Origin: Klebsiella pneumoniae
Lineage (GTDB): Bacteria > Pseudomonadota > Gammaproteobacteria > Pseudomonadales > Pseudohongiellaceae
NCBI GenBank assembly: GCA_945877175.1
Contig: CAMCRC010000023.1
Coordinates: 1-34,533, forward strand
Direction: 5' to 3'
Length of the DNA: 34,533 nt
Shown here: positions 17,044 through 27,189 of the stretch, piece after piece
How positions within the stretch are numbered: position 1 is the stretch's first letter
Layout of the letters: every line of letters begins with the position of its first letter
The notes under the pieces: model-generated
The model's input: the letters and a program-made list of their open reading frames with translations, nothing else
The model's database searches: none
Told to the model about the DNA's origin: nothing
Made by a program: the position numbers and the translations under genes

Positions 17044-17508
17044 GTGCTGCATATCGCCCTATATCAACCCGAGATCCCGCCAAATACGGGAAACATCATC
17101 CGCCTGGCAGCCAACACGGGCACATTTCTGCACCTGATCAAACCACTCGGGTTTTCGATAGAAGACAAGCAATTGCGACGCGCGGGGCTGGATTATCACG
17201 AGACGCACAGGGTGACCCTGCATGAAAGCTGGGACGATTTTTTAACGGACAAACCGCCGGGAAGAATGTTTGCGTTCAGCACGAAAGCGCAGCGGACTTA
17301 CTCCGAGGTACAGTTCCAGGCAGGTGATGTGGTGTTGTTCGGACCCGAGACGCGCGGGCTGCCAGACGAGATACGCAATTCCCTGCCGCAGCAGCAATTG
17401 TTGAAAGTTCCAATGCGCCCGGGCAGCCGCAGCCTGAACCTGTCCAATACGGTGGCAGTAGTGGTGTACGAAGCCCTGCGTCAGCAGGGCTTCGCATTCG
17501 GAGACTGA
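17044..17508 (+). CDS. trmL: tRNA (cytidine/uridine-2'-O)-methyltransferase TrmL
   Basis: This SPOUT-family enzyme methylates the 2'-O of wobble nucleotide 34 in tRNA-Leu isoacceptors. At 154 residues it has the normal length. The N-terminus LHIALYQPEIPPNTGNIIRL and the knot motifs LFGPETRGLP and MRPGSRSLNLSNTVAVVVYE are typical and bind SAM. The start is GTG at 17044, giving the canonical family N-terminus, but no Shine-Dalgarno sequence precedes it, only a C8 tract. An 11-base perfect hairpin (17469-17494) lies inside the last codons. It is convergent with secB. Confidence 0.95.
   Translation: MLHIALYQPEIPPNTGNIIRLAANTGTFLHLIKPLGFSIEDKQLRRAGLDYHETHRVTLHESWDDFLTDKPPGRMFAFSTKAQRTYSEVQFQAGDVVLFGPETRGLPDEIRNSLPQQQLLKVPMRPGSRSLNLSNTVAVVVYEALRQQGFAFGD
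17469..17494. terminator. Strong hairpin in the trmL 3' end
   Basis: CGAAGCCCTGC at 17469-17479 pairs perfectly with GCAGGGCTTCG at 17484-17494 around GTCA, inside the last codons of trmL. A weaker repeat (CACAGGG at 17514-17520, CCCTGTG at 17535-17541) follows in the intergenic gap. There is no T-run, so a role in transcript-end stability or attenuation of convergent transcription is a guess. Confidence 0.35.
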
Positions 17509-17548
17509 AGAGCCACAGGGCCGGGCAAGCGCGACCCTGTGAATGACG

Positions 17549-18085
17549 TCAGTTGGCGGCGGGCTGTGCGGCCTTGGCAGCGGCTTCAGCAGCCTGGCGC
17601 TGTTTGGTTTGCACGTACAGAGCGTCGAAATTCACCGGTGCCAGGTTGATCGGCGGGAAGCTGCCCTTGACGATCAGGGAGTCCACAGCTTCGCGGGCAT
17701 AGGGGAACAGAATGTTAGGGCAGACTGCCGCAAGCACGTGTTCCAGATCGCCGTCCACAAGGCCAACACAGGTAAAGACACCTGCCTGGTGAACTTCCGC
17801 CAGAAACGCCGCGGCTTCTTCCACTTTGGCTTCCACGGTGACCGTCAGGACCACTTCAAAGACGCCGTCGGCGATGCGGGCACTCTTGGTTCCCAGATTG
17901 AAAGAGACCTTCGGTGCCCATTGGCCCTGAAAGACCACCGGACTGCGGGGAGATTCAAACGAAGCGTCCTTCAGATAGATGCGCTGCAGGGCGAAAGCGG
18001 GACCTGGATTGGCTGCCTCCTGCCCGTTGGCTGCCCCGGCCACTGGCGCTGTCTGAGAATTCTGATCTGTGTTGTTGTCTGCCAT
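17549..18085 (-). CDS. secB: Protein-export chaperone SecB
   Basis: This tetrameric cytosolic chaperone keeps exported preproteins unfolded and delivers them to SecA. It has 178 residues, somewhat longer than E. coli SecB (155) because of an N-terminal N/A/G/Q-rich and a C-terminal alanine-rich extension. Family features include [18 protein letters not shown], the [16 protein letters not shown] block and [21 protein letters not shown] lies six bases before the ATG. It is preceded by the rhodanese gene on the same strand (68 bases). The glutaredoxin gene grxC, usual between these two, is missing. Confidence 0.97.
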   Translation of the reverse strand: MADNNTDQNSQTAPVAGAANGQEAANPGPAFALQRIYLKDASFESPRSPVVFQGQWAPKVSFNLGTKSARIADGVFEVVLTVTVEAKVEEAAAFLAEVHQAGVFTCVGLVDGDLEHVLAAVCPNILFPYAREAVDSLIVKGSFPPINLAPVNFDALYVQTKQRQAAEAAAKAAQPAAN

Positions 18086-18153
18086 GTCTGTTCCTGCATC
18101 GCTCGTGAGTTAGTGAAAAAGTTGTGCCTTGCTTCCCCTGAAGGAATCTTTTG

Positions 18154-18567
18154 CTACTGCACCAGCGGCAGGCCCTGAGCCCGCCACTCGGTCATGCCGC
18201 CGCTCAAGCGCAGCACCTGCGTGAATCCGGCGCCCTTGAGCACCTTGACTGCATCGATGGATTGCGACCCCAGCCGGCACGCGACGATCACCGGGTCAGC
18301 CTTGTGCTTGTCCAGCTCCGTGACGCGGACGCTCAGTTTGGTCATGGGAATATGGACGGCGTCGACAATGTGACCGGAATCGAAATCCTTTTTGTCGCGA
18401 ATATCCACAACGATGGCGTTGGAGCGGTTGATCAGCATGACCGCCTGCTGGGCACTCACTGACTCGCCGGAAGTTTTGTTCCGATGCAGGGCCAGCGCCG
18501 CCACCAAGCCCACCCACAGCGTCGAGAGTATCCAGTGGTTACCAATAAATTCAATGAATTGCGCCAT
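18154..18567 (-). CDS. Membrane-anchored rhodanese-like sulfurtransferase (YibN type)
   Basis: 137 residues. An N-terminal membrane helix (about residues 12-27) is followed by a single rhodanese domain with SAQQAVMLIN, VVDIRDKKDFDSGHI and the active-site loop ACRLGSQS with Cys97, so it should be catalytically competent. The partner substrate is unknown; YibN-type proteins sit at the inner membrane facing the cytoplasm. The ATG at 18565-18567 (MAQFIEFIGNHW) is chosen because it gives the usual family start; a longer frame to 18672 adds implausible residues. It is likely co-transcribed with secB. Confidence 0.9.
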   Translation of the reverse strand: MAQFIEFIGNHWILSTLWVGLVAALALHRNKTSGESVSAQQAVMLINRSNAIVVDIRDKKDFDSGHIVDAVHIPMTKLSVRVTELDKHKADPVIVACRLGSQSIDAVKVLKGAGFTQVLRLSGGMTEWRAQGLPLVQ

Positions 18568-18658
18568 AAGACCCAGTGCTCGTTGCCGCGCCTCTGGGCG
18601 GCGGCGGAGGAATGCGACAGCCCGCTGATGAAGCGCAGACCGCGCAAAAAAGGTGGGC

Positions 18659-18664
18659 AGTATA
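18659..18664 (-). promoter_or_regulatory. Possible -10 box for rhodanese-secB
   Basis: On the minus strand this is TATACT (5/6 of the -10 consensus), with a poor -35 (TTCTAA) 17 bases further upstream. It would give a leader of about 85 bases before the rhodanese ATG. Confidence 0.35.
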
Positions 18665-18800
18665 CACACCAATTCATGGCATTAGAACGTGTGAACCCGA
18701 ATCGCGTCACGCGATGCTCAGCCCCCGGACTCGCCTTGACTGGCGCTTTCCGGGATAATGCCCGGCACTTCTTTCCAACCCAGTCGGAATATTCCTTGTC

Positions 18801-20366
18801 ATGAGCTCTTTCGCACCTGCCACTGCCCAAAACACAACCCTGCTGCTGATCCTCGACGGCTGGGGCCACCGCGAAGAGGTCGAGCACAATGCCATCAGCG
18901 CAGCCCACACTCCGGTGTGGGATTCACTCTGGTCCCGCTGTGCGCACACGCTGATCACGACGTCCGGAGTGGAGGTTGGTCTGCCCAGGGGACAGATGGG
19001 CAACTCCGAAGTGGGCCACATGAACCTGGGCGCAGGTCGGGTGGTCTATCAGAATCTGACCCGCATCGACAAGGCGATTGAAGACGGGACCTTCTACCTG
19101 AACGAGCCACTCGTGGACGCCGTCGACAAGGCCATTCTCAATGACAAGGCCGTGCACATCATGGGACTGCTCTCTCCCGGTGGCATTCATAGTCATGAAG
19201 ACCAGATTCTGGCCATGATTGACCTGGCCAGTCAGCGCGGGGCCGAACGCATCTATCTGCATGCCTTTCTGGACGGGCGCGACACGCCGCCCCGCAGCGC
19301 GCTGGTGTCACTGCAGCGCGCCGAAGCACAGCTGCGCGAGTCAGGCTGCGGGCGCATTGTGTCGATCGTCGGTCGTTACTTCGCCATGGATCGCGACAAC
19401 CGCTGGGACCGCGTGCAGACTGCCTATGATCTGCTGACCGCTGGCAAGGCCGAGTTTAGCAGTGCGTCTGTGGATGAAGCGCTGGCAGCTGCCTATGCCC
19501 GCGGCGAAGATGATGAGTTCGTGAAACCGACCGTCGTGGCCGCTCCCGGCGAGCCTGCAATCCACATTGCCGATGGCGACACCCTGATCTACATGAATTT
19601 TCGCTCCGACCGCGCCCGGCAGCTCACTCGCGCGCTCCAGGACCCCGCCTTTACGGGTTTTGTCCGCGGGCAGCGCCCGGCACTGGGCGACTTCGTGACC
19701 CTGACTGAATACGCGTCGGACATCGGCGTCATGTGCGCCTACCCACCACAACCCATGGACAACGTACTCGGGGAATATCTGGGCGCGCTCCACAAGACTC
19801 AGCTGCGCATCGCTGAAACCGAGAAATACGCGCATGTGACCTTCTTCTTCAGTGGTGGCCGCGAAGAGCCGTTCGCGGGGGAGACACGCATCCTGATCCC
19901 GTCTCCTCAGGTAGCGACTTACGACCTGAAGCCGGAAATGAGCGCCTTCGAAGTGACGGACCGCCTGGTGGAGGCCATTGCATCGGGCACCTATGACGCC
20001 ATCGTCTGCAACTACGCCAACGGCGACATGGTCGGCCACACCGGCAGCTTCGACGCGGCCGTGAAAGCTGTGGAAGCGCTGGATGTCTGCCTCGGCCGCA
20101 TCGTGGCCGCGATTGAAGCCAGTGACGCGCAGTGTCTGATTACTGCCGACCACGGCAATGTCGAACAGATGGTGGACGAGGAGTCCGGGCAACCCCTGAC
20201 CTCCCACACCAGCGGACCGGTTCCGCTGGTCTACGTCGGCAGGCGCGGCTGGACGTTCCGACAACCCGGGAGCCTGTGTGACATTGCCCCCACCATGCTC
20301 GCCCTGATGGAGCTGCCGATCCCGGCAGAGATGACTGGCCAATGTCTCATGCAGAAGTCTGCCTGA
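18801..20366 (+). CDS. gpmI: 2,3-bisphosphoglycerate-independent phosphoglycerate mutase
   Basis: This glycolytic/gluconeogenic enzyme interconverts 3- and 2-phosphoglycerate using two Mn2+ ions and a phosphoserine. The 521-residue length is normal. Metal ligand motif LLILDGWG is near residues 15-22, nucleophile Ser69 is in [10 protein letters not shown], and the substrate domain contains [11 protein letters not shown] and NFRSDRARQ. The C-terminal metal motifs [13 protein letters not shown] and [10 protein letters not shown] are intact. It starts the plus-strand cluster gpmI-envC-ctpA-yibQ; its 3' end overlaps envC by 25 bases. Confidence 0.98.
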   Translation: MSSFAPATAQNTTLLLILDGWGHREEVEHNAISAAHTPVWDSLWSRCAHTLITTSGVEVGLPRGQMGNSEVGHMNLGAGRVVYQNLTRIDKAIEDGTFYLNEPLVDAVDKAILNDKAVHIMGLLSPGGIHSHEDQILAMIDLASQRGAERIYLHAFLDGRDTPPRSALVSLQRAEAQLRESGCGRIVSIVGRYFAMDRDNRWDRVQTAYDLLTAGKAEFSSASVDEALAAAYARGEDDEFVKPTVVAAPGEPAIHIADGDTLIYMNFRSDRARQLTRALQDPAFTGFVRGQRPALGDFVTLTEYASDIGVMCAYPPQPMDNVLGEYLGALHKTQLRIAETEKYAHVTFFFSGGREEPFAGETRILIPSPQVATYDLKPEMSAFEVTDRLVEAIASGTYDAIVCNYANGDMVGHTGSFDAAVKAVEALDVCLGRIVAAIEASDAQCLITADHGNVEQMVDEESGQPLTSHTSGPVPLVYVGRRGWTFRQPGSLCDIAPTMLALMELPIPAEMTGQCLMQKSA

Positions 20367-21505
20367 AAGGGCTGCGCTCCTGGCCGCTGCTGCTGTCCAT
20401 ACTGTTCACGGGCAGTCTGGCCGCGGCGGCGGAAGATCCCCTGCCTGAAGAGCAGCTGCAGCAGCTCAATGCAGCCATCAGTCAGATAGAAGACTGGCTG
20501 AACTCTGCCACCAACAATCGTTCCGACCTGGAGAGCGCGCTGCGCGAGGCCGGCTCCGCCATTACGGCAAATCTCGCGGACATCTCGGGCAACGAAGCGG
20601 AACTCGCCACGCTCGGTCTGCAACTGGAGTCGCTCGACACCCGCCAGGCCGCGCTGCTGGAAACGCTTGCCGGCCAGGAAGACCTGATCATACGTGCGCT
20701 GCGGGCCTCCTACAGCAGCGGCCGGGAAAGCTACCTGAAACTGCTGCTGACCCAGGAAGATGCCTCTCTTGGTGCCCGCATGCTGCGCTATTACGCCGAC
20801 TTCAATCAGGCGCGCCTTGCCAGTATCAATGCTTACCGCGATACCCTGGAAGAGCTCGACACCACGGCGGCCGCGCTCGAATCCACGAGCCTGCAGCTGG
20901 AAGACATCAGGCAAACACTGGCAACCCAGCAACAGACGCTGAACAGTGAAACGGAACACCGGCAGGCCCTGCTGAACGAGCTGGAAGCCGAAATCGCCAC
21001 CCGCAGCGGAGAGCTGGAGCAGCTCACCGCCGACCGCCAGCGCCTGGAAGACCTGGTGCAGCAGATTCAGGATGCCATCATCAACATCCCTGCCCCGGAA
21101 CAGCTGACACCCTTTGCCCAGGCACGGGGCCAACTGCCCCGCCCCGTGGAAGGCGACGCGATGAACCGCTTCGGCGCCACTTACAGTGACGGCAATCTGC
21201 ATCGCCAGGGTATCGTGCTCAGCGCGGTGGAAGGCTCACCGGTCCGCGCTGTCCATCCGGGCCGGGTAGTCTTCTCGGACTGGCTGAGGGGCTCGGGCCT
21301 GCTGGTAGTAGTGGACCACGGGGAGGGATACATGAGCCTGTATGCCAACAATGGCAGCCTGATCAAACGCAACGGCGACTGGGTCAATCGGGGCGAAGCG
21401 CTGGCCACCGCGGGAAGCAATGGCGGCATGGAGGAGTCTGGCATCTACTTCGAAATCCGCCACAATGGTCAGGCCGAAGACCCTGCCTCCTGGTGGCAGC
21501 CCTGA
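20342..21505 (+). CDS. envC: EnvC-like murein hydrolase activator (LytM/M23 domain)
   Basis: This periplasmic septal protein activates AmiA/AmiB amidases during cell separation. 387 residues: a signal peptide (cleavage near GSLAAAAE, about residue 30), a long coiled coil (about 35-245) and a C-terminal LytM domain. The M23 zinc ligands are degenerate: HRQGIV lacks the Asp of HxxxD, and YFEIRH replaces the HxH motif. This matches EnvC, which is an activator rather than an enzyme. It starts within the end of gpmI (25-base overlap), implying translational coupling. Confidence 0.93.
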   Translation: MSHAEVCLKGLRSWPLLLSILFTGSLAAAAEDPLPEEQLQQLNAAISQIEDWLNSATNNRSDLESALREAGSAITANLADISGNEAELATLGLQLESLDTRQAALLETLAGQEDLIIRALRASYSSGRESYLKLLLTQEDASLGARMLRYYADFNQARLASINAYRDTLEELDTTAAALESTSLQLEDIRQTLATQQQTLNSETEHRQALLNELEAEIATRSGELEQLTADRQRLEDLVQQIQDAIINIPAPEQLTPFAQARGQLPRPVEGDAMNRFGATYSDGNLHRQGIVLSAVEGSPVRAVHPGRVVFSDWLRGSGLLVVVDHGEGYMSLYANNGSLIKRNGDWVNRGEALATAGSNGGMEESGIYFEIRHNGQAEDPASWWQP

Positions 21506-21613
21506 AATTCGCGCCGCCCCTGTAGGGCTGCGAGATCGGCGTGCTATGCTCGGCCCAACGCGTCCAGAGCAATGACAATCAGCGCTGCCAGCGACAGAGA
21601 AGACGGAGAGCCC

Positions 21614-23041
21614 ATGCACATTCGATTCGGTACACCAATCGCCACCCGATCCGCTGCACGACCGGCACGTGCCAGGCTGTCGCACGCCATCGCACTGATA
21701 GTGGCAGGATCACTCAGCAGCGCCGTCATCGCGCAGCCCGTCGCGCCTGCGGCACAACCCCTGCCTCTGCCGCTGGAGGAAGTGCGCATCTTCGCAGAGG
21801 CGCTGGACAATATCCGCAACGCCTACGTCGAACCCATTGATGACAAGACACTGCTGGAATACGCCATCAAGGGCATGTTGTCGGGCCTGGACCCGCATTC
21901 AGCCTACCTCACATCGGAAGATTACGATTCGCTGCAGGAAACCACGACCGGTGAGTTCGGCGGCCTTGGCATCGAAGTGGGCGAAGAGAACGGTTTCATC
22001 AAGGTCATCACCCCGATTGACGATTCTCCTGCACAACGCGCCGGCGTGATGCCTGGCGACCTGATCGTCGAGATTGACGGCAGACCTCTGGTGGAAATGC
22101 AGATCGACGAAGCCGTGGAATTGATGCGCGGTGAAATCGGCACCTCCATCGTGCTGGGCATCATGCGGGAAGGGGAACCCGAACCGCTGGAAATCACTCT
22201 GGTCCGCGACATCATCGAAGTGGCCAGCGTGAGGCAGCGCGAACTCGAACCCGGCTACGCTTACCTGCGCATCTCGCAATTCAAGGTGAACACCGGCGAG
22301 GAAGTGCTCGAAGCACTGACGGAAATCAAAGCCGCACAGCCTGATCTGAAAGGCCTGGTGCTGGATCTGCGCAACAACCCTGGCGGCATTCTGCAGGCCT
22401 CCGTGGAAGTGGTGGATGCCTTCGTGACTTCTGGCCGAATCGTCTACACCCAGGGCCGCAACGAAGAAATCGAGATGGAGTTCTTCGCCACGCCGGAGGA
22501 CCCCAGCGAAGGCGTGCCAGTGGTCGTGCTGATCAACTCCGGCTCGGCCTCTGCGGCCGAAATCGTGGCCGGTGCACTGCAGGATCACGGCCGCGCTGTC
22601 ATCATGGGCACGCGCAGTTTCGGCAAGGGTTCGGTGCAGAGCGTCATGCAGATTGCCGAGAATCGCGCCATCAAACTCACGACGTCCCTGTACTTCACCC
22701 CCGAAGGTCGCTCCATCCAGGCCCAGGGCATCCAGCCCGACATCATCATTGAGGAAGGTCTGGTCACCCGCACCACGGAACGCACCGGGTATACGGAAGC
22801 CGACCTGGCCGGTCACCTGCGCAATGGCAATGACCTGGACGACATCAACGACGAAGAGCGCGCCGCCGAAGTCAGCGCAGAACAGGTGGTCTCCACCGAC
22901 TATCAGCTGCAGGAGGCCCTGACCCTGCTGCGCGGACTCAACATTCTCGAGAACGGCCGCAACCGCCAGCGCAGCCCGGCTGCAGCAGTGACACAATCCC
23001 GCGCGCCTGACACGGCGCCCGCTGAGACCCCCTTGCCTTGA
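21614..23041 (+). CDS. ctpA: Carboxy-terminal processing protease CtpA (S41)
   Basis: This is an exported serine protease of the CTP/Prc family that trims periplasmic substrates; in Pseudomonas CtpA, partnered with an outer-membrane lipoprotein, degrades murein hydrolases. 475 residues: signal peptide (about 1-40), PDZ domain (GEFGGLGIEVGEENGFIKV through GDLIVEIDGRPL) and the S41 core with catalytic Ser313 in GSASAAE and Lys338 in GTRSFGKGSVQ. The tail is Q/A/P-rich. The ATG at 21614 is preferred because GGAG lies five bases upstream; an earlier ATG at 21572 would spoil the signal peptide. It overlaps the next gene by TTGA. Confidence 0.96.
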   Translation: MHIRFGTPIATRSAARPARARLSHAIALIVAGSLSSAVIAQPVAPAAQPLPLPLEEVRIFAEALDNIRNAYVEPIDDKTLLEYAIKGMLSGLDPHSAYLTSEDYDSLQETTTGEFGGLGIEVGEENGFIKVITPIDDSPAQRAGVMPGDLIVEIDGRPLVEMQIDEAVELMRGEIGTSIVLGIMREGEPEPLEITLVRDIIEVASVRQRELEPGYAYLRISQFKVNTGEEVLEALTEIKAAQPDLKGLVLDLRNNPGGILQASVEVVDAFVTSGRIVYTQGRNEEIEMEFFATPEDPSEGVPVVVLINSGSASAAEIVAGALQDHGRAVIMGTRSFGKGSVQSVMQIAENRAIKLTTSLYFTPEGRSIQAQGIQPDIIIEEGLVTRTTERTGYTEADLAGHLRNGNDLDDINDEERAAEVSAEQVVSTDYQLQEALTLLRGLNILENGRNRQRSPAAAVTQSRAPDTAPAETPLP

Positions 23042-24066
23042 CCGAACGAGACCCGCTGATCGAGGCCATTGCACGCAACCCACGCCCGCTCGTCATGATG
23101 ATGATCGGGCTGGTGGGAATGCCACTGTCACTCTGGCTGTTCACGCCGGAGCGCGCCGCGCCGCCGGCGCCTGCACCCGTGCCGCTCGTGCAGGAGACAC
23201 CCCCGCCAGCAAGTGCGCCTGCGCAGACAATCGAGCAGCCTGTCGGGCAGACTCCGGAGACTGTGGCCGCTGATCCCTCCGTGCCTCTGACCCAGGCCAT
23301 GCCCCTGGCGCCTGACCCGGCGCCGCCCGCAGGCACTCCGCCTGACGAAGCGCTTCCCGTACTGGTTCTTCCACCCACGGAGACTCGCTACATCGCCATC
23401 ATCATCGACGACATCGGCTATGCGGACACCCTTGGCGCCCGCGCCGTTGCCCTTCCCGATGACGTGACCTTTGCGGTATTGCCCCATACGCCGTTCGGCG
23501 CGGAACTGGCCGAAGCGGCCCACCGCAACGGCAAGGAAGTGATGCTGCACGCCCCGATGAGCAACCTCGCCAACATGCCCCTGGGGCCGGGTGGCCTGAC
23601 GCCGACGCTGAGCAAGGAAGAATTTGTGAGCACGTTGTCACAAGCATTGGCTGCCGTGCCTTATCTCAAGGGCATCAACAATCACATGGGCAGCGAGCTG
23701 ACAACGCTGGAAAGCCCGATGCGCTGGGTAATGGAAACTCTGCAGGGTCGCGATCTGTATTTTGTCGACAGCTACACGAATGCCGCGAGCGTGGCGGGGC
23801 ATATCGCACGCGAGGCCAACATCCCTACGCTCACGCGCAATGTGTTTCTCGACAATGTGCAGACGCACGAGGACATTGACCGTGAATTCCAGCGCTTGCT
23901 GCAGGTGGCCCGCGAAAAGGGCTTTGCGACAGGCATCGGCCATCCTTACGAAGCCACGCTGGAGTATCTGGAGAAAGCGATTCCGACACTGACCCAGATG
24001 AACATCGAACTGGTGCCGGTATCCGAGATGATCCGTCTGCAGCAGGGTGCTACAGACGCATTGTGA
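23038..24066 (+). CDS. Divergent polysaccharide deacetylase family protein (YibQ-like)
   Basis: 342 residues. An N-terminal membrane anchor or signal (about 17-36) is followed by a proline/alanine-rich linker (about 37-115) and a YibQ/DUF610-type deacetylase-like domain. That domain starts at [11 protein letters not shown] and includes [31 protein letters not shown] and [13 protein letters not shown]. The family is related to NodB deacetylases but its substrate is not established. The start is TTG at 23038, overlapping the ctpA stop as TTGA. Context with EnvC and CtpA suggests an envelope or peptidoglycan role. The 3' end overlaps hisF tail-to-tail by 17 bases. Confidence 0.92.
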   Translation: MTERDPLIEAIARNPRPLVMMMIGLVGMPLSLWLFTPERAAPPAPAPVPLVQETPPPASAPAQTIEQPVGQTPETVAADPSVPLTQAMPLAPDPAPPAGTPPDEALPVLVLPPTETRYIAIIIDDIGYADTLGARAVALPDDVTFAVLPHTPFGAELAEAAHRNGKEVMLHAPMSNLANMPLGPGGLTPTLSKEEFVSTLSQALAAVPYLKGINNHMGSELTTLESPMRWVMETLQGRDLYFVDSYTNAASVAGHIAREANIPTLTRNVFLDNVQTHEDIDREFQRLLQVAREKGFATGIGHPYEATLEYLEKAIPTLTQMNIELVPVSEMIRLQQGATDAL

Positions 24067-24823
24067 TGCCCTTGTCGGCCATGTAACGCTTGGCTTCCGG
24101 AATGCTGTATTCGCCAAAATGAAAGATGCTGGCGGCGAGCACTGCATCCGCATGTCCGGTCAGCACGCCATCCACCAGATCCTGAAGATTGCCCACACCG
24201 CCCGAAGCGATGATGGGCACTGACACGCTGTCGCTTACTGCTCTGTTCAAGGCGAGATCAAAACCGCTCTTCGTGCCGTCACGGTCCATGCTGGTCAGCA
24301 GAATCTCGCCTGCGCCGTAACTCACCATGCGCCTGGCCCACTCCACTGCATCGATTCCCGTGGCTTTGCGGCCCCCGTGAGTGAAGATCTCCCAGCGCCC
24401 GGCTTCCCCGGGCAGACTGACCTTCTTGGCATCCATGGCCACCACGATGCACTGCGAGCCAAACCGTTCTGCGGCATCGCGCACGAAATCCGGATTGAAC
24501 ACAGCAGCAGTATTGATGGACACCTTGTCAGCACCGGCGTTCAGCATGGTGCGAATGTCATCCAGCGTGCGGATGCCGCCTCCGACTGTCAGCGGAATGA
24601 AAACCTGGCCAGCGATGGCCTCGACAGTATGCACCGTCGTCTCGCGCCCTTCATGGCTGGCGGTTATGTCGAGGAAGGTGATCTCGTCGGCGCCGGCATC
24701 ACTGTAGCGTTTGGAGATTTCTACCGGATCACCCGCATCGCGGATATCCAGAAATTTCACGCCTTTCACGACGCGTCCCTTGTCGCAATCCAGACACGGA
24801 ATAATTCGTTTGGCCAGTGCCAT
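24050..24823 (-). CDS. hisF: Imidazole glycerol phosphate synthase subunit HisF
   Basis: This cyclase subunit joins ammonia from HisH with PRFAR to give imidazole glycerol phosphate and AICAR. It is a 257-residue (beta/alpha)8 barrel. Catalytic Asp12 is in [16 protein letters not shown] and the second acid is in VVAMDAKK. Phosphate-binding glycines are in LTVGGGIRT and [12 protein letters not shown] lies six bases before the ATG. It is the last gene of hisB-hisH-hisA-hisF, 30 bases after hisA. Confidence 0.98.
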   Translation of the reverse strand: MALAKRIIPCLDCDKGRVVKGVKFLDIRDAGDPVEISKRYSDAGADEITFLDITASHEGRETTVHTVEAIAGQVFIPLTVGGGIRTLDDIRTMLNAGADKVSINTAAVFNPDFVRDAAERFGSQCIVVAMDAKKVSLPGEAGRWEIFTHGGRKATGIDAVEWARRMVSYGAGEILLTSMDRDGTKSGFDLALNRAVSDSVSVPIIASGGVGNLQDLVDGVLTGHADAVLAASIFHFGEYSIPEAKRYMADKGITMRL

Positions 24824-24853
24824 TGCTTGCCTCGTTCCAGATACCAGTGCCGC

Positions 24854-25606
24854 TTACCCGCGGGATGCTTCGTCACAGTAGCGCTGCGCCGCTGCCAGAT
24901 TCAGGGCGCCTTCGTAGATCGCGCGCCCGGTGATTGCCCCCATGATGCCGCCGCCGGTGGCAGTCTTCGCCACGGCCTGCAGGGCATGGATGTCTTCGAT
25001 GCGACTGAGGCCGCCTGACGCGATGACAGGAATGCCGGTTGCCTCTGCCAGCGCCACGGTGGCAGGCACATTGACGCCCTGCATCATGCCGTCGCGGGCG
25101 ATGTCGGTGTAGATGATGGCTTCCACGCCGAAGTCTTCGAAACGACGTGCCAGCTCGATCACATTCACATCGGTCACATTGGCCCAGCCATCGGTGGCCA
25201 CCATGCCGTTTACGGCATCCAGGCCGACAATGATCTGGCCGGGAAACTCGTGGCAGGCTTCGGCCACGAAACCGGGGTCACGCACAGCCTTGGTCCCGAT
25301 GATCACCCAGGACACGCCTGCCGCCAGGTAGCGGGCAATGGTGCCCAGGTCGCGGATGCCGCCGCCGATCTGCAAAGGCAGGGACGGGTAGTGGCGGGCG
25401 ATTGCCTGTACTACACCGCCGTTGACCGGCGTGCCGGCAAAGGCGCCGTTCAGGTCCACCAGATGCAGACGACGCGCTCCCTGGGACAGCCAGTGACCTG
25501 CTGTCTTGACCGGATCGTCGGAGAACACGGTGGAGTCTTCCATGCGGCCCTGTTTCAGGCGCACGCACTGGCCATCTTTCAAATCAATTGCGGGGATGAT
25601 CAACAT
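24854..25606 (-). CDS. hisA: ProFAR isomerase HisA
   Basis: This enzyme isomerises ProFAR to PRFAR, the fourth step of histidine synthesis. It is a 250-residue barrel with catalytic Asp8 in [13 protein letters not shown], the second acid in [15 protein letters not shown] and phosphate sites QIGGGIRD and IASGGLSR. The ATG at 25604-25606 has only a weak GGA upstream. It lies between hisH and hisF in the same operon. Confidence 0.98.
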   Translation of the reverse strand: MLIIPAIDLKDGQCVRLKQGRMEDSTVFSDDPVKTAGHWLSQGARRLHLVDLNGAFAGTPVNGGVVQAIARHYPSLPLQIGGGIRDLGTIARYLAAGVSWVIIGTKAVRDPGFVAEACHEFPGQIIVGLDAVNGMVATDGWANVTDVNVIELARRFEDFGVEAIIYTDIARDGMMQGVNVPATVALAEATGIPVIASGGLSRIEDIHALQAVAKTATGGGIMGAITGRAIYEGALNLAAAQRYCDEASRG

Positions 25607-25632
25607 AAAAAATTATCCAGTCCAGAATCCAG

Positions 25633-26316
25633 CTAGACGCCGTCCCACGCGAGGAAGTTGCGCAGCAACTGCAGGCCGCCATGCTGACTTTTCTCGGGGT
25701 GGAACTGCACGGCGAAGATGTTGCCTTTGTTCAACGCCGCGGTGAACTCGACACCGTAGCGTGTGAGGCCCGAGGCCGACTCGCCTGCGCCCAGAGCGAC
25801 GTAATAACTGTGTACGAAGTAGAACCGCGTGTTGTCTTCAATGCCCTGCCAGAGTGGATGCTGATCCGTTTGTTTGACACAGTTCCAGCCCATGTGGGGC
25901 ACCTTCAGGGAATTGCCTTGTTCGTCACTGAGGCCGCTGCAGGACGCGCTCAGGGGCGACCCGGCGCCTGCATCGACGTTGCCGAAGAAGCGCACCTGAC
26001 CCTTCACCAGCCCCAGGCACTCCACGCCACCGTTTTCCTCGCTGGACTCCATCAGTGCCTGCATGCCAACGCAGATGGCGAGCAGCGGCTTCTGGCGGCT
26101 GACTTCAGCGACTATTTCGTCGATGCCCAGACGACGAATCTCGGCCATGCAGTCACGTATGGCGCCGACACCAGGGAAGATCACGTGATCGGCTTGCAGA
26201 ATCGTGGCGGCGTCGCTGGTGACATTGACCGATACATTGCGTCCGACATACTCGAGCGCCTTGGCGACGGAATGCAGATTGCCCATTCCGTAATCGATGA
26301 CGGCGACTTTGTTCAT
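25633..26316 (-). CDS. hisH: Imidazole glycerol phosphate synthase glutaminase subunit HisH
   Basis: This class-I glutamine amidotransferase subunit supplies ammonia to HisF. 227 residues; nucleophile Cys82 is in [11 protein letters not shown] (the canonical motif is CxGMQ), and the His-Glu pair is in AVQFHPEKS. The N-terminus [14 protein letters not shown] is standard, so the ATG at 26314-26316 (AGG nine bases upstream) is used instead of the longer frame reaching 26424 inside hisB. Confidence 0.97.
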   Translation of the reverse strand: MNKVAVIDYGMGNLHSVAKALEYVGRNVSVNVTSDAATILQADHVIFPGVGAIRDCMAEIRRLGIDEIVAEVSRQKPLLAICVGMQALMESSEENGGVECLGLVKGQVRFFGNVDAGAGSPLSASCSGLSDEQGNSLKVPHMGWNCVKQTDQHPLWQGIEDNTRFYFVHSYYVALGAGESASGLTRYGVEFTAALNKGNIFAVQFHPEKSQHGGLQLLRNFLAWDGV

Positions 26317-26350
26317 AGTGACAACCTGATGCTGGTGCGACGACGCCCGC

Positions 26351-26941
26351 TTACAACGCGCCCTTCGTGGACGGAATGACATCACTGCTGCGCGGGTCGA
26401 TTTCCATCGCCATCCGCAGAGCACGTCCGAATGCCTTGAATACGGTTTCGATCTGGTGGTGTGAATTGACCCCGCGCAGATTGTCGATGTGCAGTGTAAG
26501 CAGTGCGTGATTCACGAAGCCCTGGAAGAACTCGTGAAACAGGTCCACATCGAACCCGCCCACCGCGCCTCGGGTGAAGGGAATGTGATACTCGAGACCC
26601 GGCCGACCGGAGAAGTCGATGACAACGCGTGACAAGGCTTCGTCCAGCGGCACGTAGGCGTGTCCGTAACGACGGATGCCCTTGCGGTCGAGGGCTTTGT
26701 TGAAGGCCATGCCCAGCGTGATGCCCAGATCTTCCACCGTGTGGTGGGCATCAATGTGCAGATCACCCACCGCCTTGACAGTAATGTCGATAAGGCCGTG
26801 GCGCGCCACCTGATCCAGCATGTGGTCAAGGAATGGCAGGCCGGTTTCGCATTGCAGATCGCCTTTGCCGTCGAGATTCACGGAAACCTTGATCTGGGTC
26901 TCCTTGGTATTGCGTTCCACTGTTGCTTGTCGTGATGACAT
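26351..26941 (-). CDS. hisB: Imidazoleglycerol-phosphate dehydratase HisB (monofunctional)
   Basis: This Mn2+-dependent dehydratase of histidine synthesis has 196 residues, the monofunctional form without the phosphatase domain of E. coli HisB. Metal-binding motifs [34 protein letters not shown] and NSHHQIE are intact. The ATG at 26939-26941 has GGGGA seven bases upstream. It is first in hisBHAF, 34 bases before hisH, behind a recognisable sigma-70 promoter. Confidence 0.98.
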   Translation of the reverse strand: MSSRQATVERNTKETQIKVSVNLDGKGDLQCETGLPFLDHMLDQVARHGLIDITVKAVGDLHIDAHHTVEDLGITLGMAFNKALDRKGIRRYGHAYVPLDEALSRVVIDFSGRPGLEYHIPFTRGAVGGFDVDLFHEFFQGFVNHALLTLHIDNLRGVNSHHQIETVFKAFGRALRMAMEIDPRSSDVIPSTKGAL

Positions 26942-26999
26942 CACTGTTCCCCGCATGCGCGCGCCGACCGGCAGTTCTGGCCGGTTTCAGGTGACGCGC

Positions 27000-27028
27000 A
27001 TTATACGGGCAGCATTGACGCTTTTGAA
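27000..27028 (-). promoter_or_regulatory. Sigma-70 promoter of the hisBHAF operon
   Basis: On the minus strand, TATAAT (plus coordinates 27000-27005) is a perfect -10. A 17-base spacer separates it from TTCAAA (27023-27028), a 4/6 -35. Transcription would start near 26993, about 50 bases before hisB. No leader peptide or T-box was seen. Confidence 0.75.
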
Positions 27029-27189
27029 AGCAGAGATCTGCCCCCGCCACTCCCTGCTGCGCGCCGTAAACCGTGATTTTCCCGGCACTTCCAGTATGCG
27101 GGCGGTGCGTCCGCAGGGTGCTTTGGGTTACACTTCGGCCTCTCGCGTCCCTGACTGAAAATGTGCGCAGGCACCCCCGGAACTCCACT

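Noticed and set aside
18750-18765. CCGGG-ATAATG-CCCGG palindrome upstream of gpmI considered as promoter
   Set aside because: A TTGACT lies at 18736-18741, but the spacing to the AT-rich centre is too short for a sigma-70 promoter; left as an unexplained repeat.
21899-23083. 394-codon minus-strand frame opposite ctpA
   Set aside because: Antisense to a clear CtpA with intact catalytic Ser-Lys pair; no protein family recognised.
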